DNA of 64,000 nt from Entomospira culicis (GCF_028748145.1 NZ_CP118181.1:1550211-1614210); one strand, 5' to 3'; positions 33,803 to 42,838 are shown, counted from the stretch's first letter. Numbers and translations are program-made. The notes: generated by a model from the letters alone, not told the origin.

Positions 33803-34174
33803 ATGGAAAAGAAAAAAGAAGTAAAAAGATTGCTAACAGCGCGTCTTCATGACGATATCTATCGAAGTCTTAATGGAGTAAATCAAAAATTTAATCTCAT
33901 CACTAACCCAGATGCATATGCAGATCTAGTTGAAGAAAGATTACCCACGGTAAAAGTAGTAAATCAGAAAAATTTGGAAAAGAAAGTGGCAAAAGTCATT
34001 GATACGCTATTTCCAAATGATAAAGACGATGATGAAATTCCCTATCACAACAATTCTGTGCATCATATCGATGAAACTTGGGATATCACAAATGGTGTGT
34101 TTAAAAAGTATTTTAAAGAAGGTAACTTCGACAAGTGGTTAGAGAAAAGAGTTAAGGCAAGTGACTCCGATTAA
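33803..34174 (+). CDS. Orphan charged protein, unknown function
   Basis: A 123-residue soluble protein, rich in Lys, Asp and Asn (MEKKKEVKRLLTARLHDDIY at the start, FPNDKDDDEIPYHNN in the middle, EKRVKASDSD at the end). It has no signal peptide or spans, and no family I recognise. It is AT-rich beside GC-richer housekeeping genes and stands alone with its own promoter, which suggests acquisition. It could be a small regulator or half of a mobile or defence module, but nothing in the sequence shows this. Confidence 0.65.
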   Translation: MEKKKEVKRLLTARLHDDIYRSLNGVNQKFNLITNPDAYADLVEERLPTVKVVNQKNLEKKVAKVIDTLFPNDKDDDEIPYHNNSVHHIDETWDITNGVFKKYFKEGNFDKWLEKRVKASDSD

Positions 34175-34175
34175 A

Positions 34176-34211
34176 ACAACCTAGGTAGAAATCAGCGGAT
34201 CTCTACCTAGG
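34176..34211 (-). terminator. Terminator after amiD
   Basis: Perfect 10-base arms CCTAGGTAGA and TCTACCTAGG. On the minus strand the stem is followed by TTGTTTTAAT, so it serves amiD; it may also stop the convergent 33803 transcript. Confidence 0.65.
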
Positions 34212-34228
34212 GATAACGTCATAAAAGC

Positions 34229-35257
34229 CTACTTGCGCAGTAAGGCGAGCGCGACATCGGCACCTTTATAGCGCTCCACCAAGGCAAGGGCGATCGCTTC
34301 GCTCTCCACGTCGGCGATGCCCGAGAAGTTGCTAGGGCGAAAGTGCATCTGAAAGGCACGAATCACCATACGTCTGCTCTCTTCGTACTGCTTAACCTCT
34401 TGCGGTTTGAGCAATTTCTTCGGGATACGTTCATCCAGTGGTTCGGGAATTTCATAGCCATAGACTTTGAGCGCCTTAAGTAATAATTGCGGATCGACCT
34501 CTTGATCTAAGGGGCGATCCTGCACGTACCACTCCACCGCCTCAGGTAGATACCACGCGCCAACTCCCGCGTCATAGAGCTCTTGCCAAGGAAAGAGTGG
34601 ACCTGGATCGTGCTTGCGCTGGGGAGCGATATCCATATGCCCTAAGATATGTTCGGGAGGGATATCGTGCCGTTGAGCAATGCCTTTTGCTAGGGCGATG
34701 ACCGCAGTCGTCTGCTCGGCGGTAAAGGGAAACCAATAGCGATCCTCGGCATAAAGCCAACTGCTCTTCTGCTTCATCAACTCCGCTTGAGAGATACCGC
34801 CCTCTTTGCTAATACGCTCCTCTTTGAGCATCAGCGCGTAGATGGCATTATCATCATTGGGGTCAGGGGCGTCGATGTAGCCAAAGTTGACAATCTCGAT
34901 GCCTATCGAGCCAGAATTGAGGTTGGTATTACCTGCCCAGTAGCTTTTACCCGCCTGCCAAGCGCGCAATTTTTCGTCGACCAAGCCATAGACAACAGGC
35001 TTTTTGCCTCGCATCTTTGGGTACTCGGTAACCAAGTAGTGCGCACTAGCAGGCCAATCGGGGCGCGTTAAAAGGTCAAACGACCGCCCCTCATCGACAG
35101 CGGTATAGTGCATAATAAGATACTGTACCCGACTATCAAAAGTCTCCTGCGCCGGATGCGAGGTATCATCATAATAATCATCTTGCACCCGCTTTTGACT
35201 TTGGCAACCAATCGTCATTAGCAAAAGAATCCATACTATTTTTTGTAAAGACATCAT
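34229..35257 (-). CDS. amiD: N-acetylmuramoyl-L-alanine amidase lipoprotein (AmiD-like)
   Basis: A 342-residue lipoprotein with signal peptide ending in lipobox MTIGC (Cys18). The Amidase_2 domain spans about 40-235: zinc ligand His in YLIMHYTAV, AWQAGKSYW, SIGIEIVNFG, and the other ligand region ILGHMDIAPQRKHDPGPLFPW. The C-terminal part (about 255-340) looks like a peptidoglycan-binding helical domain. It cleaves the bond between MurNAc and the stem peptide, probably for wall recycling at the outer membrane. Confidence 0.9.
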   Translation of the reverse strand: MMSLQKIVWILLLMTIGCQSQKRVQDDYYDDTSHPAQETFDSRVQYLIMHYTAVDEGRSFDLLTRPDWPASAHYLVTEYPKMRGKKPVVYGLVDEKLRAWQAGKSYWAGNTNLNSGSIGIEIVNFGYIDAPDPNDDNAIYALMLKEERISKEGGISQAELMKQKSSWLYAEDRYWFPFTAEQTTAVIALAKGIAQRHDIPPEHILGHMDIAPQRKHDPGPLFPWQELYDAGVGAWYLPEAVEWYVQDRPLDQEVDPQLLLKALKVYGYEIPEPLDERIPKKLLKPQEVKQYEESRRMVIRAFQMHFRPSNFSGIADVESEAIALALVERYKGADVALALLRK

Positions 35258-35346
35258 CTTCTCCTATCTTTCTATATTTCACATTCTGATATATGTCATT
35301 ATGCATAGTCAAGATAAGCCAACGATGTTCATACACGCGATACTCC

Positions 35347-35376
35347 ATTTTAAACCAATACGCTAGCTTCTGTCAA
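35347..35376 (-). promoter_or_regulatory. Probable amiD promoter
   Basis: TTGACA (35376-35371), 18-base spacer, TAAAAT (35352-35347), about 90 bases before the amiD start. Confidence 0.5.
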
Positions 35377-35436
35377 GAGATGTGCCTAGACTTATTTCTT
35401 TAATGACAATCAGTAACGTAAAGAATTGCTCACTCA

Positions 35437-38400
35437 ATGCCGAAAATAGGCTATAGGTGGGAGGTCTTTGTCCAAGTGGATACATCAACACAAAAAACAC
35501 CCTCGTTCGTAATTAGCTCTATGTTCTACATACTTGCCGTTTTGCTCTTGTTTATGCTTGTTTCGGCGCTCTTTGCTTGGCCCACTGCCACTCTTATTGG
35601 GCGCTTCTTCTTTGACGCCTTTGGTCTCTTTGCCCTCTACATTCCGCTCTACCTCTATATTATCGGCAATTACCTCAAGCAAAATCACGACAACCCTGCC
35701 TATATCACCGCGATAAACCTCACCTTTTTGCCCTTTATCACCCTAGTTCTCTTTACGCGCTTTCTCACCGGCAACGCCACCACCGATTGGGAACTTGATC
35801 TCTTTTGGCGTCTCTCTAAAAACCACCGACCCCACTTTATCATGATTTATCTTGTCGTGCTATTGCTTGAGCTCACCCTCATTAGTTACTTCTGGTATCG
35901 CTCGCGTCTCTTCTTAAAAGATCGCAAAATTGCCGAGGAGAACCTCAACGTAGACGAAAAGATCCACGTTCACATCAACCAAATCAACACCATCGACAAT
36001 AGCCAGAATATCTTTATGGACGGCGAAGAGATCCCACCAAATCCTCACCCCAATCAGCATGATCCTAGTCGTATTTTACTGCGTGTGGAGTCGCACCTAA
36101 AGAAGAGTAAACATCACCTCAGCGAGAGTCTGCACAAAATAAAAATCGCCCTCTTTGGTGCCGAAAAGGTGGAGAAAGAGTGGCAAGAAGAGGTCGAAGA
36201 TCTCCTTGGTGAACTCAAAAGTGAGCCTCGTTTTACCCCCTCCGATGAAGATACCAAAATAGAGACAACCCTTAGCGACGAAAAGAGCACCTTGCACTAT
36301 CTACAAGCCGACCCGCAAATTAAAGAGCTCCTTGAAGATCCGATGGTGGATGCTTGGCACGAAGAGGCTACCAGCCACAATCCTTCGCACGTAGAGGTTG
36401 CGCCATTCTCTTCTGCCCTTGAGGATGAACCAGAGGAGAGCCTCCAGAGTGAAGAGAAAATCCCCGAACCTACCCCCCACGATCCCCTTAACAAGGAGGA
36501 TCTTAGCCAGATTATTAATCAACATTTAGGTATTGTGGAACCTGACCCTGCCCCCGAGATATCGCCCGCGCCAGAGGAGTCCTTTATCCCCAAAAAGCTT
36601 GAGCGTCCAGAAGTTAATGTGGAGAATGACTTTAAAGAGCGAAGGAACCATCTTGAGGATGATCTTCTTCCCCCACACCTGCGCGAATCGTTCTTTACCC
36701 AAGAGGAGCAAGATGCCTTGCATGCGATTAGCGAGGAGATTGTGGAGAATGCGCACTTGGAGTCGCAGATTGCCGAACTTATCGACGAAGCAAACCACAC
36801 TCTTGATAAGATTATCGCCAACACCCAGATGCCCATCGCTCAATCCAACGAGCTTCACCAAGAGTATGCCCAGCTTGTCTCGCTAGACGAGGAATTTCTC
36901 CCTACCCATCACGATAATATCCATGATACATTTGAGGAACCCCAACCAGAAGACGCGCCTAGCCTTCCGGAGTCAGAGGAAGTGTTGCCCGAAGAACCTC
37001 TTCACGAGCCATACAGCTCCACTCATATCGACGCATCAACGACCCAAGATTCTCCCCCTATCCCCCTCACGCCTGCCCAAGAGCGCGCGCACTTTTTAGC
37101 ACGCACTGCCCTTGAGCATCCACCCGAAGCAACCCAGCCTACTCCCTTTATCGCCCTAGACGATCCCACCTTTGACGATATCGACCTTGATCCCCAAGAA
37201 GAGATTCAACACGTGGGCGCATTGCCTAGCATCAAAGAGGATTGGGAGAATTCGCCTTTTCTTCAACAGACGCTTGTCGAGCAAGAGCTTGAAGAGGCGG
37301 TCGACTCGCCCACTACTCCAGCCGAAATCGCCAACTATCAATTTCCCCCTGCCGACATCCTCCAAGGCTACGAGCAAGTTCCCTATTGGCACATCGACGA
37401 AGAGACCGAACAGCTCGCCAGCATCTTGGAGAGCACCCTCAAGGAATTTAAGATTGAGGGTACGGTAACCAATATCTCCAAAGGACCAGCCATCACGATG
37501 TTTGAGCTTCTACCGGCCAGTGGTGTCAAACTCTCGCGCATTGAGGGGCTTGCCGACAACATTGCCTTTCGTCTGGCTGCCAAGAGCGTGCGTATCGTCG
37601 CGCCCATCCCCGGTAAGCAGGCGGTGGGCGTAGAGATCCCTAACAAGCGCCGTTCGATTGTCAGCTTTCAAGAGCTTATTGATGATACCAAGATGCACGA
37701 TCCGCGGGAGATTATCCCGATTATTTTAGGGAAAGATATCGCAGGCGATAACCAAGTGATGGATCTTGCCAAGACACCTCACTTGCTGATTGCTGGTGCT
37801 ACGGGCAGTGGAAAATCGGTCTGCGTCAACGGTCTCATCTCCTCGATTTTATTCACGCGAAAACCCTCTGAAGTGCGCCTCTTGCTCATCGACCCAAAAG
37901 TTGTCGAGCTAAAACCCTTCAACGACGTACCGCACCTCCTCACGCCCGTCATCACCGACCCTAAGCGCGCCCTGCAAGCTATCCAGTGGGTCAACGAAGA
38001 GATGGATCGTCGCTATCTGCTCCTCGACAATCTCGGTGTGCGTAACATTGTGGGGTATAACCTCAAAATTCAAGAGATGCAATTGATCAACCCTCCCCTC
38101 CCCTATCTGGTCGTGGTGATTGACGAATTTGCCGACCTCATGGCAACCGGCGCAAAAGAGCTAGAAGGACTCATCGCCCGCCTCGCCGCCAAGAGTCGCG
38201 CCGCCGGTATCCACCTCGTTTTGGCTACCCAGCGCCCCAGTGTCGACGTGATTACCGGTCTTATCAAGGCAAACTTCCCTAGCCGTATCGCCTTTATGGT
38301 TGCCGGCAAGATGGATAGCCGTGTTATCCTCGATACCAACGGTGCCGAACAGCTCCTAGGCAAGGGCGATATGCTCTTTGTCAGCAGTTGGAATCCCATC

Positions 38401-38733
38401 CCCACGCGTATCCAAGGGGCATTTTTAAGCGATAACGAAGTAGAGCAGATTGCCGACTTTGTGAAGAGTCAAGGTGCGCCCAACTACATCGACGACGAGA
38501 TCTTCTACGACGATGACGACAACTCCTTTGAGAGCAATGACGGCGCAAGCGATGATATCCTCTACGACCAAGCGGTAGAAGTGGTGCTCACCTCGGGTAA
38601 GGCGAGCGCTAGCTACTTGCAACGTCGCTTTAAGATTGGCTACAACCGCGCCGCCACGCTCATCGAAATGATGGAGAGCCGAGGCATTGTTGGCCCCGCC
38701 AACGGTAGTAAACCACGCGAAATTTTACGCTAA
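35437..38733 (+). CDS. ftsK: DNA translocase FtsK/SpoIIIE
   Basis: A protein of up to 1098 residues that moves DNA at the division septum and helps resolve chromosome dimers. There are about four N-terminal spans (residues 28-150), then a long Pro/Glu/His-rich linker (about 160-640), and the motor with Walker A GATGSGKSVCVNG and Walker B LVVVIDEFADLM. The C-terminal winged-helix gamma domain starts near YDQAVEVVLTSGKASASYLQ and reads QRRFKIGYNRAATLIEMME. ATG 35437 lacks a ribosome-binding site; GTG 35476 has GGGAGG 11 bases upstream and may be the real start. Confidence 0.94.
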   Translation: MPKIGYRWEVFVQVDTSTQKTPSFVISSMFYILAVLLLFMLVSALFAWPTATLIGRFFFDAFGLFALYIPLYLYIIGNYLKQNHDNPAYITAINLTFLPFITLVLFTRFLTGNATTDWELDLFWRLSKNHRPHFIMIYLVVLLLELTLISYFWYRSRLFLKDRKIAEENLNVDEKIHVHINQINTIDNSQNIFMDGEEIPPNPHPNQHDPSRILLRVESHLKKSKHHLSESLHKIKIALFGAEKVEKEWQEEVEDLLGELKSEPRFTPSDEDTKIETTLSDEKSTLHYLQADPQIKELLEDPMVDAWHEEATSHNPSHVEVAPFSSALEDEPEESLQSEEKIPEPTPHDPLNKEDLSQIINQHLGIVEPDPAPEISPAPEESFIPKKLERPEVNVENDFKERRNHLEDDLLPPHLRESFFTQEEQDALHAISEEIVENAHLESQIAELIDEANHTLDKIIANTQMPIAQSNELHQEYAQLVSLDEEFLPTHHDNIHDTFEEPQPEDAPSLPESEEVLPEEPLHEPYSSTHIDASTTQDSPPIPLTPAQERAHFLARTALEHPPEATQPTPFIALDDPTFDDIDLDPQEEIQHVGALPSIKEDWENSPFLQQTLVEQELEEAVDSPTTPAEIANYQFPPADILQGYEQVPYWHIDEETEQLASILESTLKEFKIEGTVTNISKGPAITMFELLPASGVKLSRIEGLADNIAFRLAAKSVRIVAPIPGKQAVGVEIPNKRRSIVSFQELIDDTKMHDPREIIPIILGKDIAGDNQVMDLAKTPHLLIAGATGSGKSVCVNGLISSILFTRKPSEVRLLLIDPKVVELKPFNDVPHLLTPVITDPKRALQAIQWVNEEMDRRYLLLDNLGVRNIVGYNLKIQEMQLINPPLPYLVVVIDEFADLMATGAKELEGLIARLAAKSRAAGIHLVLATQRPSVDVITGLIKANFPSRIAFMVAGKMDSRVILDTNGAEQLLGKGDMLFVSSWNPIPTRIQGAFLSDNEVEQIADFVKSQGAPNYIDDEIFYDDDDNSFESNDGASDDILYDQAVEVVLTSGKASASYLQRRFKIGYNRAATLIEMMESRGIVGPANGSKPREILR

Positions 38734-38740
38734 GTTACTA

Positions 38741-38771
38741 TAAAAAACCCGTATGAGACTTCATACGGGTT
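38741..38771 (-). terminator. Terminator between ftsK and the zinc-finger gene
   Basis: Arms AACCCGTATGA and TCATACGGGTT with a 4-base loop; the minus side is followed by TTTTTTATAG. It mainly serves the zinc-finger gene and may also stop ftsK transcripts. Confidence 0.8.
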
Positions 38772-38794
38772 CATGGTTAAAACATTTTTAAGAC

Positions 38795-39025
38795 CTAGCG
38801 CGCAGGAACGTGCTTTTTGGTAGGACTTTTGCTACAGCTATTACTTGTTAAGTCGACCAAATTAGAGTACATTTTTCCACAGAGTTTACAGGTATACTGC
38901 TTCTTCTCCGATCCCTCATACAGCACGTGCTTCTTGGTCGGACTCTTACTACAACTATTGCTCGTTAAATCCCTGACGTTAGAATACTTCTTTCCACAAC
39001 ACTCACAATAAAAATTCTCTGCCAT
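38795..39025 (-). CDS. Small tandem zinc-finger protein
   Basis: A 76-residue protein starting MAENFYCECCGKKYSN (AAGAGG 7 bases before ATG 39025). It has two nearly identical units: YCECCGKKYSNVRDLTSNSC...KKH and YTCKLCGKMYSNLVDLTSNSC...KKH, each with C-x2-C, a later Cys and His that can bind zinc. The linker VLYEGSEKKQ is of a kind seen between such fingers in spirochaete and gut bacterial small proteins. The DNA of the two units is also similar, so it grew by internal duplication. Role unknown. Confidence 0.8.
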   Translation of the reverse strand: MAENFYCECCGKKYSNVRDLTSNSCSKSPTKKHVLYEGSEKKQYTCKLCGKMYSNLVDLTSNSCSKSPTKKHVPAR

Positions 39026-39113
39026 TTCTTTACCTCTTTTACCAACATATGATGCTTCGCCCAACGGGCAAAGGGCATAAGACCCACCGTAATGGATCTT
39101 ATGCATAAGACTT

Positions 39114-39431
39114 CTAGTCAGCCCAAAGCTCTGGCTTGAGCTGTAACAGGCCATTCAACTCTACCGAGACCAGTCGTACTTTGTAGGTCTTGGTTTCATC
39201 GAAGTTTTTATCCTCCTTTTTGGCGTGTCGCATCAGCGCATCTTTGAGCGTGGTGATATTAAATTGATGTGGCGGAACCGCGTAGGTATTAATCTTAACC
39301 TCCTTATCCACCACCATATCAAAGTGATCGAGCAGATCTAACGGGGCAAAACCGCGTAAAATCAACTCTTGAACCATGTGCATTGCACCCTCCACAAAGA
39401 GCGCCTGTTCTTTCTCATTGGCAAATTCCAT
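39114..39431 (-). CDS. Small soluble protein, unknown function
   Basis: A 105-residue protein with an AAGGAG site before ATG 39431. The N-terminal 40 residues are helical and acidic (FANEKEQALFVEGAMHMVQ); the middle has NTYAVPPHQFNITTLKDALM and the end ETKTYKVRLVSVELNGLLQL. No signal peptide, spans or motifs are seen. It precedes the zinc-finger gene on the same strand by 88 bases and could be co-transcribed. Confidence 0.7.
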   Translation of the reverse strand: MEFANEKEQALFVEGAMHMVQELILRGFAPLDLLDHFDMVVDKEVKINTYAVPPHQFNITTLKDALMRHAKKEDKNFDETKTYKVRLVSVELNGLLQLKPELWAD

Positions 39432-39575
39432 AGAATTCTCCTTAAAATAAAATGTGCTATCCTTATGCTAAAAGCATAGGATATGACTATAGGGATGCTA
39501 TACGCCTCTAGGCGAGGCAAAACGAAAACCACATCTTATCATCTATAAATAAATAGTAAAAATAGAAGAAAATTT

Positions 39576-39652
39576 TTATCATAGATCTATGATAAGATCA
39601 ACCCTAGGGTTGATCTTGCCCTGCCATACGGATATAATCCGCATGACAGGGC
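39576..39652. repeat. Three abutting palindromes in an intergenic region
   Basis: First is a perfect 20-base palindrome at 39576-39595 (arm TTATCATAGA). Second is a perfect 24-base palindrome at 39594-39617 (arm AAGATCAACCCT). Third is an imperfect hairpin at 39618-39652 (GCCCTG...CAGGGC with inner CGGAT/ATCCG and two mismatches). None is followed by a strong T-run on the plus strand. The rest of 39432-39710 is AT-rich with no other feature seen. Confidence 0.8.
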
Positions 39653-39710
39653 GATTCACTATCGTAAATCCTTTTTCTCTACCCCAATCTAAAAAAACCG
39701 GAGATAATAA

Positions 39711-40052
39711 ATGAAAAAATGGTTATTGATTCTCTTCTTTGCTCTGCCCCTCGGCTCATCGGAGGTGGAACTCATCGATGAAACAGCAATCGTCAAGGCG
39801 TTAAATTTTATCTTACTCGATCACGAATGGACAGTAGGCATGGAGTTTGAGCTAGATAAATCCATAGAAGGAAAACTCTTACGCTTTAATTTTGATGTTT
39901 ATGATGCCTTTGATGATCTCATTTTCGAGGGTGCATTAAGAACAGATCAAATTACGGGCATGGCAACATACCGAAGCTTTGATCTACACAAAGCTATCCA
40001 AATGGGGTTTATTTCTGTTCGTGTTTATGACTTAAAAATTGCCCGTGGCTAA
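39711..40052 (+). CDS. Small secreted protein, unknown function
   Basis: A 113-residue protein with a short signal peptide (MKKWLLILFFALPLGSSEVE, no lipobox) and an acidic, beta-rich mature part (EWTVGMEFELDKS, LRFNFDVYDAFDDLIFEGAL). GGAG lies 8 bases before the ATG. It is AT-rich and stands alone after the triple palindrome. I recognise no family. Confidence 0.7.
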   Translation: MKKWLLILFFALPLGSSEVELIDETAIVKALNFILLDHEWTVGMEFELDKSIEGKLLRFNFDVYDAFDDLIFEGALRTDQITGMATYRSFDLHKAIQMGFISVRVYDLKIARG

Positions 40053-40083
40053 AGACAAAAAGAGCTTTCACAGGGAAAGCTCT
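40051..40083. terminator. Bidirectional terminator hairpin
   Basis: Arms AGAGCTTTC and GAAAGCTCT with a 5-base loop. The minus side is followed by TTTTTGTCTTT; it serves the 40105 lipoprotein and the convergent 39711 gene. Confidence 0.75.
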
Positions 40084-40104
40084 CTAAAATAAATTAATAG
40101 ACAA

Positions 40105-40737
40105 CTACTTTAACGTATAAGATTTGAGCGTGAAATACTGCAAATAAGATCCGTTAGCGTTATCAGAAATTATTACAAATTCTACGTAAATTTCATCTCC
40201 TGCAACCAAGGGTGTCTTGCCAGCATTACTCAAAAAAAGATTTAATGACTCAATTTCTGGATCACTGACACTCCAATCCATAAAATCTTTACCATTGGAT
40301 CGCGTTAGTTGCTTTGGTCTGAATTTCTCCCCATTGATACCCAGTTTTGTCCACATCTCTCCGGTACGATAATTCAATACCAAGCTATCCTTATCTTTGG
40401 TATTATACGCTAAAACAGGTCCCTCAGATGCGCGCGGTGGTGCAAAATAGACCCCAGAAGCTACAATATCCCGAACCACATCCACCGTATCTACAGAGGG
40501 AACAAAGGCACCATTAGACCCAACTTTGAACGAATAGGGGGTAAGAATCAGATTTGCTGCTTTTTTTCCATTAACCATAAAAAAGACCGAGGCAGTACTC
40601 GTTGTACTAGGTAAATCGCTTACAGTGGCCAGATACTGTGTATCTTCCTTATCATCCACATCATCAGCTTTTGGCGAACAGGCCACCAACCCCACTACAA
40701 ACAACACCAGCATCCAAGGCATTACTCTCTTCATCAT
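40105..40737 (-). CDS. Lipoprotein, unknown function
   Basis: A 210-residue lipoprotein: MMKRVMPWMLVLFVVGLVAC ends in a lipobox, followed by an acidic tether (SPKADDVDDKEDTQ). The mature part is beta-rich (VFFMVNGKKAANLILTPYSF; DEIYVEFVIISDN), not recognised. The ATG at 40737 has GGAGG 8 bases upstream. The leader TTGGAGGATATATT is identical to that of the peroxiredoxin gene at 59498. Confidence 0.75.
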   Translation of the reverse strand: MMKRVMPWMLVLFVVGLVACSPKADDVDDKEDTQYLATVSDLPSTTSTASVFFMVNGKKAANLILTPYSFKVGSNGAFVPSVDTVDVVRDIVASGVYFAPPRASEGPVLAYNTKDKDSLVLNYRTGEMWTKLGINGEKFRPKQLTRSNGKDFMDWSVSDPEIESLNLFLSNAGKTPLVAGDEIYVEFVIISDNANGSYLQYFTLKSYTLK

Positions 40738-40833
40738 GAATATATCCTCCAAAGAATATAAATATCTTCATTATATTATATTAATGTTTTTATATCAATA
40801 CTATTTTATTTTTTTTATGATGATTATCATTTT

Positions 40834-41658
40834 CTACGTAATACAGATAAGCTCTTCTGCTACGTCGTACTTAGTGAGCGAGTCGTTGTCAAAGAGATGC
40901 TCCTCGCCTAGGTGATTACCTGTGCGTCGGTCGATAATTTGCCGATAGATCTGGTTTTGGCGATAGATGCCGTCGCTCTTTTGGACAAAGCGATGGTTCT
41001 TCTCGACAATATGATAACTGTGCGGTGGATAGTCGTTGGCGCGGATATCGCCATGGATATAGGTCTCGTCGAACCAGAGATTGACCTGAAAGGTGAGGTT
41101 GGTCGGATTCTTCACCTTGATATCCTTCCAACCGTGTACCAACGTGGCACCCGTGCCAAAGGGGATGACGCGTCCGTAATCAGGGAAGGGGTCAAAGCCG
41201 TGGCGATAGCGCTCGACAATCTCTAAGGGCGTATGTAAAAAGATCCAAAAGAGCAAATTCGCCAATTGACACAATCCACCGCCACTGGCCACTTTTACCG
41301 CGCCATCGGAGAGGAAAATGCCATCTTTGTAGCCCTGCTTGGGTGAGACATCGCCCACTAAGTGCCAAAAAGAGAAGACCTCGTTGGGCTTAATAAGCAC
41401 GTGAGAAATTTTACTACTAGCAATTTTAAGGTTAGTTACCTTGTTGATCTGTAATTGCATATCGGTGTCGCCTAGCTTGCGTAATAGCAACGACTTATGC
41501 GTAAAAATACGCTTCTCTAGCTTATCATCACTAAGTGTACTAGCGTAGGTGTGGCGATCGAACCTCATGCCTATCTTGTAAAAAAGCGCGCGTTGACGCT
41601 TGCGAATCGGTAACAAAAAAGGAAAAATTTGGGTGAGGCGTTTACGGGGCAAGGGCAT
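40834..41658 (-). CDS. VanW family protein
   Basis: A 274-residue VanW-like protein: VLIKPNEVFSFWHLVGDVSP and the hallmark KVASGGGLCQLANLLF with the conserved Cys, then LEIVERYRHGFDPFPDYGR. VanW domains occur in glycopeptide-resistance clusters and elsewhere with no proven activity. AAGGAG touches the ATG at 41658, so the TTG two codons later is a likely alternative start. No vancomycin-resistance genes are nearby. Confidence 0.85.
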   Translation of the reverse strand: MPLPRKRLTQIFPFLLPIRKRQRALFYKIGMRFDRHTYASTLSDDKLEKRIFTHKSLLLRKLGDTDMQLQINKVTNLKIASSKISHVLIKPNEVFSFWHLVGDVSPKQGYKDGIFLSDGAVKVASGGGLCQLANLLFWIFLHTPLEIVERYRHGFDPFPDYGRVIPFGTGATLVHGWKDIKVKNPTNLTFQVNLWFDETYIHGDIRANDYPPHSYHIVEKNHRFVQKSDGIYRQNQIYRQIIDRRTGNHLGEEHLFDNDSLTKYDVAEELICIT

Positions 41659-41769
41659 CTCCTTGGGTGCATGGCTGATCCTACTATACGCAATAATCTC
41701 CTAAAGGTCAACTAGACGGGAAGCGTACTCAACGGGATGCCTCTTCTTGCCAATAGCTCTACTTATCCA

Positions 41770-42819
41770 CTAGCTACGCCCGCTGTAACTTAAGTAAAGA
41801 AGGGAAAGCCCCTCACTCTCTTCACGTTCAAAAAAGGAGAGCATTAAGGAGGCATCATGCCAGTTAAATATGGATGTGTTAGAGAACTCATGATTTAAGA
41901 CAAAATTAGGGTCGTCGATGGCTTGCATGATTGCCATAATCGTGGTGCGATCGTCGGTAAGGGTAAACGCCTCGCCTAAGAGATGCACTTGCACGTCGCG
42001 CCTTGCTAAGACTCCCCCTAAACTTAACGACTCTAACACCAGCGTATCATCCTCGGTTGTGCTTGGTTTCAACCATATATTAATTTTGTTGGGATAATCA
42101 TAAGCGATGCTGCCGCTCGCTGACTCAAAGATATTGATGGGTTCGCCTAAAACCGCAACCAGCTCATCCTTGGTCATGCCAAAGGTAAGCATCTTGCCCT
42201 CGATGGTAAAGCCATTAGGCAAGAGTTCTATCGCAAGGGGCGGTAGCAACGAGACCGTTTCATTGCGATATTCAATATCCACAATCTTATCGGCATTAAT
42301 GGAACTACGCCTGATGGTCAAACTATCGCCTGCGTTACGCCATTCACTCCAGTTCTCCCCATGCTCAATCGTTGCGCCTGCTATAGAAATATCCGACAAC
42401 CGCTCGATGGTTTGCGCGTAACTATCGGTGGTGGCAAAGGTTACTCCGCCAAGTTGCATGGTGGTAGTAGATGTGTTGTCAAGCCAGATATACGCTAAAG
42501 AGAAGCGCCCTTCATAAAGGAGCTCTTCATTGAGAAAATATAACGAAAATCGATTGCGATAGGTGTAGCGCACCAAAACAGGCATATCTTTATCTGATCG
42601 GTACGTTGGTTCGCCTAAAAGTGCAAAGACCTCGGCTTCGTCCATGCCAAAACGCACCTCTTTGCCATCCACCATAAAGCCAGTTTTGGTAAGGACAATC
42701 GGCTCGCGCAGGACTGCCTCTTGGGTGCGCTTTTGGTAGTTAAAGAGAAAAACCAAGGCAAAGATCGCCAAGTAGGCAATCAGTAAGCGTCTGGCGTAGG
42801 GTAATTGGTTTGTATTCAT
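41770..42819 (-). CDS. Membrane-anchored protein with two FGM-LGEP repeats
   Basis: A 349-residue protein with an N-terminal signal anchor (LLIAYLAIFALVFLFN, residues 12-27) and two copies of a domain of about 140 residues. Each starts with a GF-x-(V/I)-x-GK-x-(V/L)-x-FGM pattern and an LLGEP or VLGEP turn: FMVDGKEVRFGMDEAEVFAL and FTIEGKMLTFGMTKDELVAV. The fold resembles the BamE/SmpA style FGM...LG-x-P motif. It is the first of three adjacent paralogs. The site is probably periplasmic; the role is unknown. Confidence 0.78.
   Translation of the reverse strand: MNTNQLPYARRLLIAYLAIFALVFLFNYQKRTQEAVLREPIVLTKTGFMVDGKEVRFGMDEAEVFALLGEPTYRSDKDMPVLVRYTYRNRFSLYFLNEELLYEGRFSLAYIWLDNTSTTTMQLGGVTFATTDSYAQTIERLSDISIAGATIEHGENWSEWRNAGDSLTIRRSSINADKIVDIEYRNETVSLLPPLAIELLPNGFTIEGKMLTFGMTKDELVAVLGEPINIFESASGSIAYDYPNKINIWLKPSTTEDDTLVLESLSLGGVLARRDVQVHLLGEAFTLTDDRTTIMAIMQAIDDPNFVLNHEFSNTSIFNWHDASLMLSFFEREESEGLSLLYLSYSGRS
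42361..42450. repeat. Near-identical DNA block shared with 44921-45010
   Basis: The end of the first repeat in the 41770 gene (ATGCTCAATCGTTGC onwards) matches 44921-45010 in the 44360 gene almost base for base, while flanking parts are more diverged. This suggests recent duplication or gene conversion. Confidence 0.75.
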
Positions 42820-42838
42820 CTAGGTACTCCTTGCTATG

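Noticed and set aside
33803-34174. Toxin-antitoxin module
   Set aside because: There is only one gene, with no partner frame of fitting size next to it and no recognisable toxin or antitoxin motif.
38795-39154. 119-residue version of the zinc-finger protein
   Set aside because: The extra N-terminus overlaps the 39114 gene and has no ribosome-binding site; ATG 39025 does.
40834-41658. Vancomycin resistance cluster
   Set aside because: Only a VanW-like gene is present, with no vanHAX, vanR or vanS; VanW domains are common without resistance.
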